From Streptomyces sp. NBC_00377 (GTDB lineage: Bacteria; Actinomycetota; Actinomycetes; Streptomycetales; Streptomycetaceae), in the NCBI RefSeq assembly GCF_036075115.1, contig NZ_CP107958.1, forward strand, positions 4,526,001 to 4,590,000: DNA of 64,000 nt. The letters run 5' to 3'. The notes beneath the pieces are model-generated. The model did not search any database and was not told where the DNA came from. It worked only from the letters and a program-made list of their open reading frames with translations. The position numbers and the translations under genes were made by a program. Below, in pieces: positions 17,860-26,310 of the stretch; position 1 is the first letter of the stretch, and each line of letters opens with the position of its first letter.

Positions 17860-18285
17860 ATGCCGTCCGATCTCGACCCGGGCTCCACCATCTTCTTCAC
17901 CCTGACCATCGACGGAGAGAGCCTCGGCTACTTCAACGGGTGCGAGGGGCTCTCGTCCCAGGTGGAGATCGAGCACCGCCAGGAGGGCGGCAACAACGGC
18001 TTCGTCTGGCAGTTGCCCTCCCGGGTCACGTTCTCCACGATCCGGCTGACCCGCCCCCTCACCCCGGACACCACCAAGGTCGCCAAGTGGATCTCCTCGG
18101 TCACCACCGGGGTGACCCGGCCGACCGCGCAGATCGCGGCGCTGCGCGCGGACGGTTCGGAGGTCGCCCGCTGGGGCCTCATCGACGTGCTGCCGGTCAG
18201 TTGGCAGGGGCCGTCTCTCAGCCCGGACAGCCCGGGTGTGGCCACGGAGGTCCTGGAGATCACCCACCACGGCTTCACGGACTGA
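17860..18285 (+). CDS. Second tube-like phage tail protein (baseplate-proximal)
   Basis: The 141-residue product has the gp19-like tube fold signature (FTLTIDGESLGYFNGCEGLS, then TIRLTRPLTPDTTKVAKWI and the closing EVLEITHHGFTD). It differs enough from the 147-residue tube to be a specialised paralogue. In related systems the second tube protein adapts the spike/hub to the main tube. The ATG preceded by AGAAAGG is preferred to an upstream in-frame ATG at 17728 that lies inside the end of the previous gene. The next gene is the LysM protein. Confidence 0.9.
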   Translation: MPSDLDPGSTIFFTLTIDGESLGYFNGCEGLSSQVEIEHRQEGGNNGFVWQLPSRVTFSTIRLTRPLTPDTTKVAKWISSVTTGVTRPTAQIAALRADGSEVARWGLIDVLPVSWQGPSLSPDSPGVATEVLEITHHGFTD

Positions 18286-18380
18286 GCGAACCGCATCCCG
18301 TCAGCGGGACCGGAGCAGCGGGACCCGAGCAGCAGGACCAGGACCAGGACGAGCCAGGACTAGGCAGGGAGTCATAAGCC

Positions 18381-19106
18381 ATGGCCAAGGGAAGCAAAGG
18401 CGGCGCCGGCAAGAGCCTGGTCCGTGCCACCCTCGCGATCCACGAACCGCCGGTGGGCACGAGCACGACCCCCGGCGGGCTGATCAAATCCTTCGGGTTC
18501 GACTTCAACCCGTCGCAGCTCCAGCTCGGCCGCCGGGCCCAGTGGAAGGTCACCCCCACGGCGGCCGTCCGGGACGGCTCCGTACCGGAGTTCATGGGCC
18601 CGGAGCCCCGCGAGATGACCGTGGAGATCTTCCTCGACACCTCGGACCAGCCCGGCAGCAACACCGTGCTGAAGAAGGTGGAGTCACTGCTGGAGTGCTG
18701 CGAGGTCACCACCAAGAGCATCGCCGCCAAGCAGCCCTCGCCGCCGTGGGTGGTGTTCCAGTGGGGCTCGTTCTCCACCGCCCGCTTCACCGCCTACGTC
18801 AGCAGCATCGACGTCACGTACTCCCTCTTCGGCACCACCGGCGTCCCGATCCGTGCCACCTGCCAGGTGCGCCTGCACGAGATCCCCAGCAAGACCAAGG
18901 GCCAGAACCCGACCTCCGGCGCCCTCACCGCGCAGCGCGTGCACCGGGTCGTCGCCGGCGACTCCCTCCAGTCGCTGGCGTGGCGGGAGTACGGGGACGC
19001 CTCCGCCTGGCGGTCCATCGCCGAGATGAACGGCATCGACGACCCCTCCCGCCTGCCGACCGGCATCGAGCTCGTCCTGCCGGCCGCCGAGGAGGTGCGC
19101 CACTAG
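18381..19106 (+). CDS. LysM-domain tail/baseplate protein (gp53/Pvc7-like)
   Basis: This 241-residue protein has an N-terminal region (GGLIKSFGFDFNPSQLQLGR, PREMTVEIFLDTS) typical of CIS LysM-containing tail proteins and a C-terminal LysM module at about 188-236 (HRVVAGDSLQSLAWREYGD...NGIDDPSRLPTGIELVLP). In PVC/Afp and T4 gp53 homologues it glues hub and wedge together in the baseplate. LysM is usually a glycan-binding fold, but here it is likely to be structural. Its stop overlaps the spike gene start (TAGTG). Confidence 0.9.
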   Translation: MAKGSKGGAGKSLVRATLAIHEPPVGTSTTPGGLIKSFGFDFNPSQLQLGRRAQWKVTPTAAVRDGSVPEFMGPEPREMTVEIFLDTSDQPGSNTVLKKVESLLECCEVTTKSIAAKQPSPPWVVFQWGSFSTARFTAYVSSIDVTYSLFGTTGVPIRATCQVRLHEIPSKTKGQNPTSGALTAQRVHRVVAGDSLQSLAWREYGDASAWRSIAEMNGIDDPSRLPTGIELVLPAAEEVRH

Positions 19107-21010
19107 TGGTCCAGTCCGCGTTCTCCAGCGTCATCCAGGTCACCCTCGGTGGCGGCCCCCTCCCCGTCGACATCGCGCCCCTCCTCGTCGACGGCTGGGT
19201 CGACCAGGGGCTCGGAGTGCCGGCCGCGTTCCGGCTCACCTTCCGCGATCCCGGCCGGCTGGTCCTGGGCAAGCTGGGCGTCAAGTTCGGCACCCCCGTG
19301 GTCCTCGCCCCGATCGCCGACGGCAAGGGCGCCTCCGACCCGCTCCTCACCGGTGAGGTCTGCGGCCTGGAGGCCGACTACGACGGCACCGGCAGCTTCA
19401 CCGTCATCCGCGGCTACGACTTCGGCCACCGTCTGATGCGCCAGCGCCGCGTCGCCGCCTACCGCAACCAGAGCGCCTCGGACATCGCCCGCAAACTGGC
19501 CGCGCAGGACGGCGTCCCGGTCGGCAGGATCGAGTCCACCAAGACCGTCTACGAGTTCATCAGCCAGGCCAACGTCACCGACTGGGACTTCCTCGCCCGG
19601 CTGGCCGACGAGAACGAGATGGTCATGTCGGTGGACGCCAAGGGCAAGTTCCAGTTCGTCAGACCCGACCCGGCGTCCGGCGCGCCGGCCACCTCGACGC
19701 CCGGCGACAAGAGTCCCTTCGTCCTCGAGGCCGGCACCGACATCCTGCGGCTGCGCGCCGCCGTCACCGCCGCCGAGCAGGTCGCGACCGTCGAGGCGCG
19801 CGGCTGGGACGTGACGACCAAGAAGAAGCTCACCGCGACGGCGCCCGCGAAGACCAACCCGGGCATCAGCATCGGCACGACCCCCGGTGAGGCCGCCGCC
19901 AAGTTCAAGCCCGCCAAGCTGGTCGACGCGCAGACTCCGTACGACCGGCAGTCCGAGGTGAAGTTCGCCGCCGAGGCCCTCGCCGACGACGTCACCGGCT
20001 CCTTCGCCGAGCTGGAGGTCATCGCGCGCGGCACCCCGAAGCTGCGCCCCGGCCTGCCCGTCACCCTCGCCGACGTCGGCGCCCCCTTCGAGGGCAAGTA
20101 CACCGCGACCTCCGTACGGCACGTCTTCGGCGACGGCAAGCACTACGAGGCATGGGTCACGGTGAGCGGGCGACAGTGGCGGTCCCTGTACGGGCTGGCC
20201 TCCGGCGGCGGCGGCGCCACCAACGGCCTCAACCTGCCCGGCACCGCGAACGCCCTGGTCACCGACGTGCAGGACCCTCTCAAGCAGGGCCGGGTGAAGC
20301 TCCAGTTCCCCTGGCTCGACGACGCCTACATCAGTGACTGGACGCGGGTCGTGCAGTGGGGCGGCAAGGCGGGCGGGTCCATGTTCCCGCTGGACGTCGG
20401 CGACGAGGTGCTGGTCGCCTTCGACCGGGGCGCCCTCGACCACCCGTACGTCATCGGCGGCCTCTACAACGGCAGGGACAAGCCGACCCCGGTCAAGGAC
20501 GTGCCCCTGCACGACGGGGCGCGCCGCCGTGCCGTCCGCCACACCCTGTCCGACCGGGACGGCAACCGTGTCGACCTGCTCAGCCAGACGACCGGGGGGC
20601 GTAAGCAGGGGGTTCGGGTGACGTCCGGTGACGACAGGCTCGTCATCAACCTGGACCGGACGAAGACCGAGATCACCATCGACAGCAAGGGCACGGTCAG
20701 CATCAAGGGCAGCAGGGCGGTGTCGGTCGAGGCCGGCACCGACCTCACGCTCAGCGCACGCCGCAACCTCACCATCAAGAGCGGAGCCCTTCTCTCCATC
20801 CGGGGCAGCTCGGTCAACGTCAAGTCGCTGACGGGGGTGCTGTCGGTGGACTCGGCCGGTCTGCTCAGTCTCAAGTCGCTCGGCGCCGCGATCGTCACCT
20901 CGGGCGCCACCGTCCAGGTCAACGCCACCGCCAACGTGGGCATCAGGGCCGCAACCCTCATGCTCCAGGGCGTGGTGATGGTCAACAGCAAGCCGTACCC
21001 GCTGCCGTGA
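19106..21010 (+). CDS. VgrG-like spike protein (gp27-gp5 fusion, Pvc8-like)
   Basis: The 634-residue protein begins with gp27-like hub domains (IAPLLVDGWVDQGLGVPAAF; later DVTDWDFL-like segment NVTDWDFLARLADENEMVM). A gp5-type OB fold lies at about 375-455 (GRVKLQFPWLDDAYISDWTR, DEVLVAFDRGALDHPYVIGG). The C-terminal part is a beta-helical needle of short repeats (ISIKGS, VSVEAGTDLTL, LTIKSGALLSI). It should trimerise into the puncturing spike. No extra effector domain is fused at the C-terminus. The GTG start overlaps the LysM stop and has a GGAGG ribosome site. Confidence 0.95.
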   Translation: MVQSAFSSVIQVTLGGGPLPVDIAPLLVDGWVDQGLGVPAAFRLTFRDPGRLVLGKLGVKFGTPVVLAPIADGKGASDPLLTGEVCGLEADYDGTGSFTVIRGYDFGHRLMRQRRVAAYRNQSASDIARKLAAQDGVPVGRIESTKTVYEFISQANVTDWDFLARLADENEMVMSVDAKGKFQFVRPDPASGAPATSTPGDKSPFVLEAGTDILRLRAAVTAAEQVATVEARGWDVTTKKKLTATAPAKTNPGISIGTTPGEAAAKFKPAKLVDAQTPYDRQSEVKFAAEALADDVTGSFAELEVIARGTPKLRPGLPVTLADVGAPFEGKYTATSVRHVFGDGKHYEAWVTVSGRQWRSLYGLASGGGGATNGLNLPGTANALVTDVQDPLKQGRVKLQFPWLDDAYISDWTRVVQWGGKAGGSMFPLDVGDEVLVAFDRGALDHPYVIGGLYNGRDKPTPVKDVPLHDGARRRAVRHTLSDRDGNRVDLLSQTTGGRKQGVRVTSGDDRLVINLDRTKTEITIDSKGTVSIKGSRAVSVEAGTDLTLSARRNLTIKSGALLSIRGSSVNVKSLTGVLSVDSAGLLSLKSLGAAIVTSGATVQVNATANVGIRAATLMLQGVVMVNSKPYPLP

Positions 21011-21059
21011 CAGCCCGGCAGTCTTTCCAGAGCTTCAGGAATAGGCAGGTGGCCCACTG

Positions 21060-21503
21060 ATGGCCGAGCAATTCGTCGGATCGGGCTGGGCGTTCCCGCT
21101 CCGCATCGGCCCCACCGGGGGTATCGCCCTGGTCAGCGGGGAGCGCGAGGTCGAGGAGGCCATCCGGCTGATCCTCGCCACCGCGCCGGGCGAACGCCCC
21201 ATGCGCCCGGAGTACGGCTGCGCCATCCACGACCTGGTCTTCGCGCCGGTCAACGAGGCGACGGCCGGCCGTATCCAGCACGAGGTGTACACCAGCCTGG
21301 ACCGCTGGGAGCCGCGCATCGAGGTCACCGACGTCGAGGTCACCGCCGGCGCCGAACAGGGCGTGCTCTTCATCGACGTCCGCTACGCGATCCGCGGCAC
21401 CAACAATCCGCGCAGTCTCGTCTTCCCCTTCTACGTCATTCCGTCCCACGACGAGCCGGATCTTCCCGGCCCGTCCGGTACGGCCTCCGAAAGCGACCGC
21501 TGA
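21060..21503 (+). CDS. gp25-like baseplate wedge protein
   Basis: This 147-residue protein is a GPW/gp25 family member. It has the conserved EVEEAIRLILATAPGERPMR motif followed by EYGCAIHDLVFAPVN, which contains the EPR-type wedge core in altered form. gp25 initiates sheath polymerisation because it mimics a sheath subunit in the baseplate. The stop codon overlaps the next ATG (TGATGG), typical of the tight packing here. Confidence 0.93.
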   Translation: MAEQFVGSGWAFPLRIGPTGGIALVSGEREVEEAIRLILATAPGERPMRPEYGCAIHDLVFAPVNEATAGRIQHEVYTSLDRWEPRIEVTDVEVTAGAEQGVLFIDVRYAIRGTNNPRSLVFPFYVIPSHDEPDLPGPSGTASESDR

Positions 21504-23461
21504 TGGCCCTGCCCTCCCCCAACCTGGACGACCGCCGCTTCCAGCAGTTCGTCGACGACGCCAAGCGCTACATCCAGCAGCGCGCACCGGAGTGGACGGA
21601 CCACAACGTCTCCGACCCGGGCGTGACGCTCGTCGAGACGGTCGCCCACATGGCCGACCAGATCGTCTACCGCCTCAACCGCGTCCCCGACAAGAACCAC
21701 CTCGCCTTCCTGGACCTGGTCGGCATCCGCCTGTTCCCGCCGTCCGCGGCCCGCACGGAGGTCACCTTCTGGCTGTCCGCGCCGCAGGACGAAGCGGTCC
21801 TCCTGCCGGTGGGCACCGAGGTGGCGACGGTCCGCACGGAGAGCGAGGAAGCGGTCGTCTTCGCGACGGAACGCGAACTCAACGTCGTACCGAGCCGGTT
21901 GAGCCACCTCGTCGTGCAGCACCGGGGCGAGCCGGTCTCCGACCGGACCAGCGACCTCACCGAGGGCAAGGACGTGCTGTGCTTCGCCGAGGCGCCGCAG
22001 CCCGGCGACTGCATGCTGTTCGGCCTGAGCGCGGCCGTCCCCCACTGCGCGGTGGTCCTGGAACTGGACAGCCGCGTCGACGGAGTCGGCGTCGACCCGC
22101 GTCAGCCCCCGCTCGTGTGGGAGGCCTGGACCGAGGACGGCTGGCACGAGTGCGAGATCGACCGCGACGGCACCGGCGGACTCAACCGCCCCGGCGAGGT
22201 CGTCCTGCACATCACCGGCGCTCACGTCCTGTCCCGCTCCGGCGGCCAGGAGGCGGGCTGGCTGCGCTGCCGCGTCACGGAGCCCCTCCCCGGCCAGCCC
22301 TTCTACACCACCTCCCCGACCGTGCGCTCCGCCGAGGTCTTCACGGTCGGCGGCACGGCCCCCGCAGTGCACGCCGAGACCGTGTACGACGAGGCCCTCG
22401 GCGAGTCCACGGGCCTGCCCGGCCAGCATGTCGCCCTCGCGCACGCGCCCGTGGTCGGCGACGACCCGCCACTGCTGCTCCAGACCGCCGAGCACGAGGG
22501 CTGGACCGACTGGCAGGTGGTCCCGCACTTCGCCGCCTCCGGCCCCGACGACCGCCATGTCACCCTCGACGCGGCCACCGGCGAGATCGCCTTCGGCCCG
22601 TCCGTCCGTGAGCCCGACGGCAGGCTCCGCCAGTACGGGGCCGTCGCCGCCAAGGGGTCGGTCATCCGCGCCCGCCGCTACCGCACGGGCGGCGGCCGGG
22701 CCGGCAACGTGGCCCGGGGCGCGGTCCAGGTGCTGCGCACCTCCGTCCCGTACGTCTCGGAGGTCGTCAACCGGGAGGCGGCGCGCGGCGGGGTCGACGG
22801 CGAGACGGTGCAGGAGGCGAAACTCCGCGCGCCGATCACCCTGCGCGCCCAGGAGCGGGCTGTGACCCTGCGCGACTACGAGGAGCTGGCCCGCCGCGCG
22901 GCCCCCGAGACCGCCCGGATCACCTGCCTGGAGGGCGAGCCGGACGAGCACGGTTCCTACGCCGTACGGGTGCTGGTGGTCCCGCAGGCCGTGCCGGACC
23001 CCGGCGGACGGCTCCGCTTCGAGCAACTGGTGCCCGGTGACTCCCTGCTGGACCGCATCACCCGCCACCTCGACGAACGCCGCCTGATCGGCACCAGGCT
23101 GGCCGTCGGCCCGCCGTACTACCAGGGCGTGACGGTGGTGGCGACGGTGCACGCCTTCCGGGGCGTCGACACGGACCGGGTCCGCCGCCAGGCCCACGAC
23201 GCCCTCTACCGCCACCTCGACCCGCTGATCGGCGGCGCGGACGGCAAGGGGTGGCCGTTCGGCCGTCCGGTGCAGTCGGGCGAGGTCTTCGCCGTCCTCC
23301 AGCGGGTCCCGGGGGTGGAGCTGGTCGACCAGGTCACGCTGCACCCGGCCGACCCCCTGACGGGCAAGCGGGGCGAGGCGACCGACCGCATCGACCTGGC
23401 CGCCCCGGCCCTGGTGTTCTCCTACGACCACCGGGTGCGAGTGATCGGGGACGGTTCATGA
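21503..23461 (+). CDS. Baseplate assembly protein (gpJ/gp6-like, Pvc11-like)
   Basis: The 652 residues match the putative baseplate assembly protein family. They begin with PEWTDHNVSDPGVTLVETVAH near residue 30, followed by MADQIVYRLNRVPDKNHLAFL and a beta-rich FWLSAPQDEAVLLPVGTEV. The C-terminal part contains TLRDYEELARRAAPETARI and VVATVHAFRGVDTDRVR, which are conserved in J-like wedge proteins. It forms the baseplate wedge ring together with the gp25-like protein, with which it overlaps. In some eCIS this position is split into two genes (11 and 12); here one protein of normal length is present and the next gene is tail protein I. Confidence 0.92.
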   Translation: MALPSPNLDDRRFQQFVDDAKRYIQQRAPEWTDHNVSDPGVTLVETVAHMADQIVYRLNRVPDKNHLAFLDLVGIRLFPPSAARTEVTFWLSAPQDEAVLLPVGTEVATVRTESEEAVVFATERELNVVPSRLSHLVVQHRGEPVSDRTSDLTEGKDVLCFAEAPQPGDCMLFGLSAAVPHCAVVLELDSRVDGVGVDPRQPPLVWEAWTEDGWHECEIDRDGTGGLNRPGEVVLHITGAHVLSRSGGQEAGWLRCRVTEPLPGQPFYTTSPTVRSAEVFTVGGTAPAVHAETVYDEALGESTGLPGQHVALAHAPVVGDDPPLLLQTAEHEGWTDWQVVPHFAASGPDDRHVTLDAATGEIAFGPSVREPDGRLRQYGAVAAKGSVIRARRYRTGGGRAGNVARGAVQVLRTSVPYVSEVVNREAARGGVDGETVQEAKLRAPITLRAQERAVTLRDYEELARRAAPETARITCLEGEPDEHGSYAVRVLVVPQAVPDPGGRLRFEQLVPGDSLLDRITRHLDERRLIGTRLAVGPPYYQGVTVVATVHAFRGVDTDRVRRQAHDALYRHLDPLIGGADGKGWPFGRPVQSGEVFAVLQRVPGVELVDQVTLHPADPLTGKRGEATDRIDLAAPALVFSYDHRVRVIGDGS

Positions 23462-23492
23462 GCCGTCCGGACGCACGGAAGGGGACGGGGCG

Positions 23493-24050
23493 TTGAGGGG
23501 CTCGGTGGACGGACTCGGCTCCTCCGTCCCGATCGGTTCGATGCTGCCGGCCGTCTTCGCCGACGACGACCTGGCACAGCGTTTCGTCGCGGGTCTGGAC
23601 GAGGTGATGGCCCCCGTCCTCAACGTCCTCGACTGTCTGCCCGCCTACTTCGACCCGGCGCTCGCCCCGGTCGACTTCACCCGCTGGCTGGCGACCTGGG
23701 TCGGCGCGGAGACCGACGGCACCGAACCCGAGCCGAGGCTGCGGGCCGCGGTCGCGGCGGCCGCGTACCTGCACCGCGTGCGCGGCACCCGGCGCGGTCT
23801 GTCGGAGACGGTCCGGCTGGCCTTCGGCGTGGAGCCGGACATCTCCGAGAGCGGCGGAGCCGCCTGGAGTGCCCGCCCGCTGGGCCCGGTCCCCGGCGAA
23901 CCCCGGCCGCACCTGCACGTCACCGTCCGCCTGCCCGACCCCGGCCCGGCGGACGAACACCGCCTGGACACCCTCGTGGCCGCCGCCCGCCCCGCCCACA
24001 TGCCGTACTCGGTCAAGGTGACCGCCGCCGAAAGGACCCCGGAGAGATGA
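23493..24050 (+). CDS. Phage tail protein I-like baseplate component (Pvc12-like)
   Basis: The 185-residue protein resembles P2 gpI-type proteins: SMLPAVFADDDLAQRFVAGL near residue 15, FDPALAPVDFTRWLATWVG near residue 50, and the RGTRRGLSETVRLAFG helix typical of the family. It links wedges and, where present, fibres. No fibre gene follows. TTG at 23493 is used because AAGGGGA precedes it and homologues start with a MRG-like stretch; GTG at 23505 with GAGGGG upstream is an alternative. Its last bases overlap the CisA-like gene (ATGA). Confidence 0.85.
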   Translation: MRGSVDGLGSSVPIGSMLPAVFADDDLAQRFVAGLDEVMAPVLNVLDCLPAYFDPALAPVDFTRWLATWVGAETDGTEPEPRLRAAVAAAAYLHRVRGTRRGLSETVRLAFGVEPDISESGGAAWSARPLGPVPGEPRPHLHVTVRLPDPGPADEHRLDTLVAAARPAHMPYSVKVTAAERTPER

Positions 24051-25834
24051 CCACCCAGAACTGCGCGGAGTGCGGCACGCGGGCCGAGCCCGGCCAGTCG
24101 TTCTGCGACGCCTGCGGCGCCGTACTGAGCTGGACGGACCGCCCCGCGGCCCGCACGGGCGGCGCGGGCACCGGGCCGGCCGCCGGCTCGGCAGGCGAGC
24201 CGGTCACCGGGTCGGGCACGGGGCCGGCCGCCGGGTCGGGCTCGGGGCCGGGTACCGGGTCCGGGTCGGATTCCCGTCCCGGAACGGGCTTCGGCGCCGC
24301 GGCAGATGCCGGGTCGGGTTCCGGTGCGGCATCCGCGACGGGTGTCGGGTCCGGGCCGGGCTCGGCCCACGGGTCCGCGTCGACGGCCGCACACGGGTCC
24401 GGCTCCGCTCACGCGTCCGGATCGGGGTCGGGCTCCGGTGCCACGTACGGGTCCGCGCCCGGACCCGGCTCGGTCGCCGCACCCGGCCCGGGCCCGGCGC
24501 ACGGGTCCGTGGCAGCGGCTGGTGCCGGTTCCGGGGTCGTCGGTGGCGGCTCCGGGCCCGGCCACCGCTCCGCGGAGGGCGCGCAGGTGCCGTCGGGCGC
24601 CCCGGGCCCGGAGGCCGGTGTGGTTTCCGGTACGGCCTCCGTCACCGCCGCCCCCGCCGCCGTCTCCGGTACGGCGGTGGCGGACACCTCGGCTCCCGGC
24701 TCGCCCCGTGCCACCCCCCACTCCGCTCCCCAGGCCGCCGCCCCGGCCGCCGACGACGACTACGACCCGGACGACGAGGACACCACGGAAACTCCCCTGC
24801 CGGTCATCCCGCCGGAGGACGGCGCAGCCGCTCCCTCGGGCACCGCACCGGCCCCCGCGCACACTCCCGCCCCCGACGCGACCGCCCCCACCACCCCCGT
24901 ACCGGCGGCAGCCGCCCCCGCGCCCGCCCTCGGCGACACGATGGCCGCGCGGGCCCGTTCCCTCCTGGTCCCCGTCACCGACGCGGAACCCCGCCCCGCC
25001 GCGCCCCCGTCCGTCGCCCCGGTCCTGCCGGGCAGGCCGGTCGCGGACCGGCCGCAGGTGCGCGCGCCGGGCCCCGTCCAGGGCGAGCCGTACGGCGTCG
25101 CGTGCCCCTGGTGCGCCACCCCCAACAATCCCGACCGGCACTTCTGCGTCCGCTGTGCGATGCCCATGACCCTGGAGGATCGTTCCTCGGTCCGCCTTCC
25201 CTGGTGGCGTCGCCTGTTCCACCGCAACGGCGAGTCCCACTGGGCGGGCGACCGCCCGCGCCTGCGCCGTACGTTCGACCGCATCCTCAGCTGGGTGGTC
25301 GCGGCGATCGTCCTCACCCTCCTGATCATCGCGGGGGTGAACACACCGGCCGCCGTCCAGGCCACCCGTGACCACTTCGCCAAGCGGGCTCCGGTCACCC
25401 CGGACTCGTTCGCGGCCTCGCGTTCCTACCCGGGCCACAAGCCGGAACTGGCCTTCGACAAGATCAACAACTCCTGGTGGGGCCCCGGCGTCTCACAGGC
25501 GGGTGAGGGCGAGTGGATCGAGGCCCGTTTCGACGAGCCGACCCGTCTGCTGGACCTGCTCATCACCTCGGGCACGTCGGTCCGCCCCGACCAGCTCACG
25601 CAGTCGGCGCTCCCGCACCGCATCAAGGCGACGATCACCTTGAAGGACGGCACGACGACGACCCGGCAGATCGTCCTCGACCAGAGCGCGGGGGCCCAGT
25701 CGCGCTCCTTCCGGGTGGGCGAGGTGACCAAGGTCCGCTTCACCATCGAGTCCTCGTACATGGCATCCGGGAGCAAGCAGGTGTCGATAGCCGAGATCGA
25801 GTTCTTCGGCCCGTCCAGCGCGAACAGGACCTGA
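24047..25834 (+). CDS. cisA: CisA-like zinc-ribbon membrane protein that ends the CIS operon
   Basis: This 595-residue protein has a zinc ribbon at its N-terminus (Cys6, Cys9, Cys20, Cys23), then about 300 residues of Gly/Ser/Ala/Pro-rich disorder. A second ribbon (Cys353, Cys356, Cys367, Cys370) is followed by one transmembrane helix at about 413-432. The C-terminal beta-rich extracytoplasmic domain is of the discoidin/NAD-binding-like type (SFAASRSYPGHKPELAFDKI, then VSIAEIEFFG). The position after tail protein I and the architecture fit CisA of S. coelicolor and S. venezuelae, which docks the cytoplasmic injection system at the membrane. It overlaps the previous gene by 4 bases and is the last gene of the operon. 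Confidence 0.85.
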   Translation: MTTQNCAECGTRAEPGQSFCDACGAVLSWTDRPAARTGGAGTGPAAGSAGEPVTGSGTGPAAGSGSGPGTGSGSDSRPGTGFGAAADAGSGSGAASATGVGSGPGSAHGSASTAAHGSGSAHASGSGSGSGATYGSAPGPGSVAAPGPGPAHGSVAAAGAGSGVVGGGSGPGHRSAEGAQVPSGAPGPEAGVVSGTASVTAAPAAVSGTAVADTSAPGSPRATPHSAPQAAAPAADDDYDPDDEDTTETPLPVIPPEDGAAAPSGTAPAPAHTPAPDATAPTTPVPAAAAPAPALGDTMAARARSLLVPVTDAEPRPAAPPSVAPVLPGRPVADRPQVRAPGPVQGEPYGVACPWCATPNNPDRHFCVRCAMPMTLEDRSSVRLPWWRRLFHRNGESHWAGDRPRLRRTFDRILSWVVAAIVLTLLIIAGVNTPAAVQATRDHFAKRAPVTPDSFAASRSYPGHKPELAFDKINNSWWGPGVSQAGEGEWIEARFDEPTRLLDLLITSGTSVRPDQLTQSALPHRIKATITLKDGTTTTRQIVLDQSAGAQSRSFRVGEVTKVRFTIESSYMASGSKQVSIAEIEFFGPSSANRT

Positions 25835-25853
25835 CGGACCCGACCGTCTGACG

Positions 25854-25885
25854 GTCAGACCGACCGGCCGTCAGACCGACCGGCC
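25854..25885 (+). repeat. Tandem 16-bp repeat after cisA
   Basis: The unit gtcagaccgaccggcc occurs twice head to tail, followed by a partial copy (ggctgaccggcc). Embedded CTGACGGTCAG symmetry can form small hairpins just after the operon and might slow exonucleases, but there is no T-run. Confidence 0.7.
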
Positions 25886-26005
25886 GGCTGACCGGCCTAC
25901 TGACTGACAGGGCCATGTGGCATCAGGGAGATCGGATCCTCCCCGCCGGCACATGGCCCTCAGTCGTGGGCGGCCCGCGGACCGCCGTTACCGCGTGCGG
26001 AAACG

Positions 26006-26044
26006 AACGAGTCCCACCCCGCCTGACACGGGATGGGACTCGTT
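26006..26044. terminator. Bidirectional terminator hairpin
   Basis: An 11-bp perfect stem (AACGAGTCCCA / TGGGACTCGTT) continues after one mismatch with CCCG/CGGG around the 7-base loop cctgaca. On the plus strand it is followed by cttctt. It can end the CIS operon from the left and the tRNA/LCP transcript from the right. Confidence 0.85.
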
Positions 26045-26049
26045 CTTCT

Positions 26050-26122
26050 TGGAGCGCCGGGCAGGCCTTGCACCTGCATTTCCCCGCAGGAAGCGGGGCG
26101 TCTTTCCTTGGACCACCAACGC
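26050..26122 (-). tRNA. tRNA-Gly (anticodon UCC) with a non-canonical GUGC T-loop
   Basis: A 73-base cloverleaf with an encoded CCA can be drawn by eye. The acceptor stem pairs GCGUUGG with CCGGCGC (two G-U pairs). The D-arm is short (GUC/GAC, loop CAAGGAAA with the GG pair). The anticodon stem is CCCCG/CGGGG with loop CUUCCUG (U33, anticodon UCC), and the T-stem is GCAGG/CCUGC. Glycine identity elements are present: G1-C72, C2-G71, U73, C35 and C36. Odd points are the T-loop UGCAAGG (G at position 55 instead of U), U at position 37, a 3-bp D-stem and a 4-base variable loop. It lies downstream of the LCP gene on the same strand. It may serve a non-ribosomal use such as cell-wall glycine transfer, but this is inference. 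Confidence 0.75.
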
Positions 26123-26133
26123 AGAGGTCGTTC

Positions 26134-26162
26134 ACCGTTGTGCTTTCCGGTGACCGGCTCAA
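26134..26162 (-). promoter_or_regulatory. Candidate sigma-70-type promoter of the tRNA-Gly
   Basis: On the minus strand TTGAGC (26157-26162) and AACGGT (26134-26139) are separated by 17 bases. Transcription would begin about 5 bases before the mature tRNA 5' end. Apart from this, the bases between the tRNA and the LCP gene hold only a duplicated cggatacgccgacggg near 26232 and no gene. Confidence 0.5.
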
Positions 26163-26310
26163 GATCAAGCTTACCCCATCTCGGGGGTGCACTTGACCAT
26201 GTACATCGTCAGGCCGGCCACGCCCTCGGGACGGATACGCCGACGGGTCGGATACGCCGACGGGCCGGGCAAGTCGCCGGCCCGGGCGGGCCGAGGGGCC
26301 GGGCAGGCCG

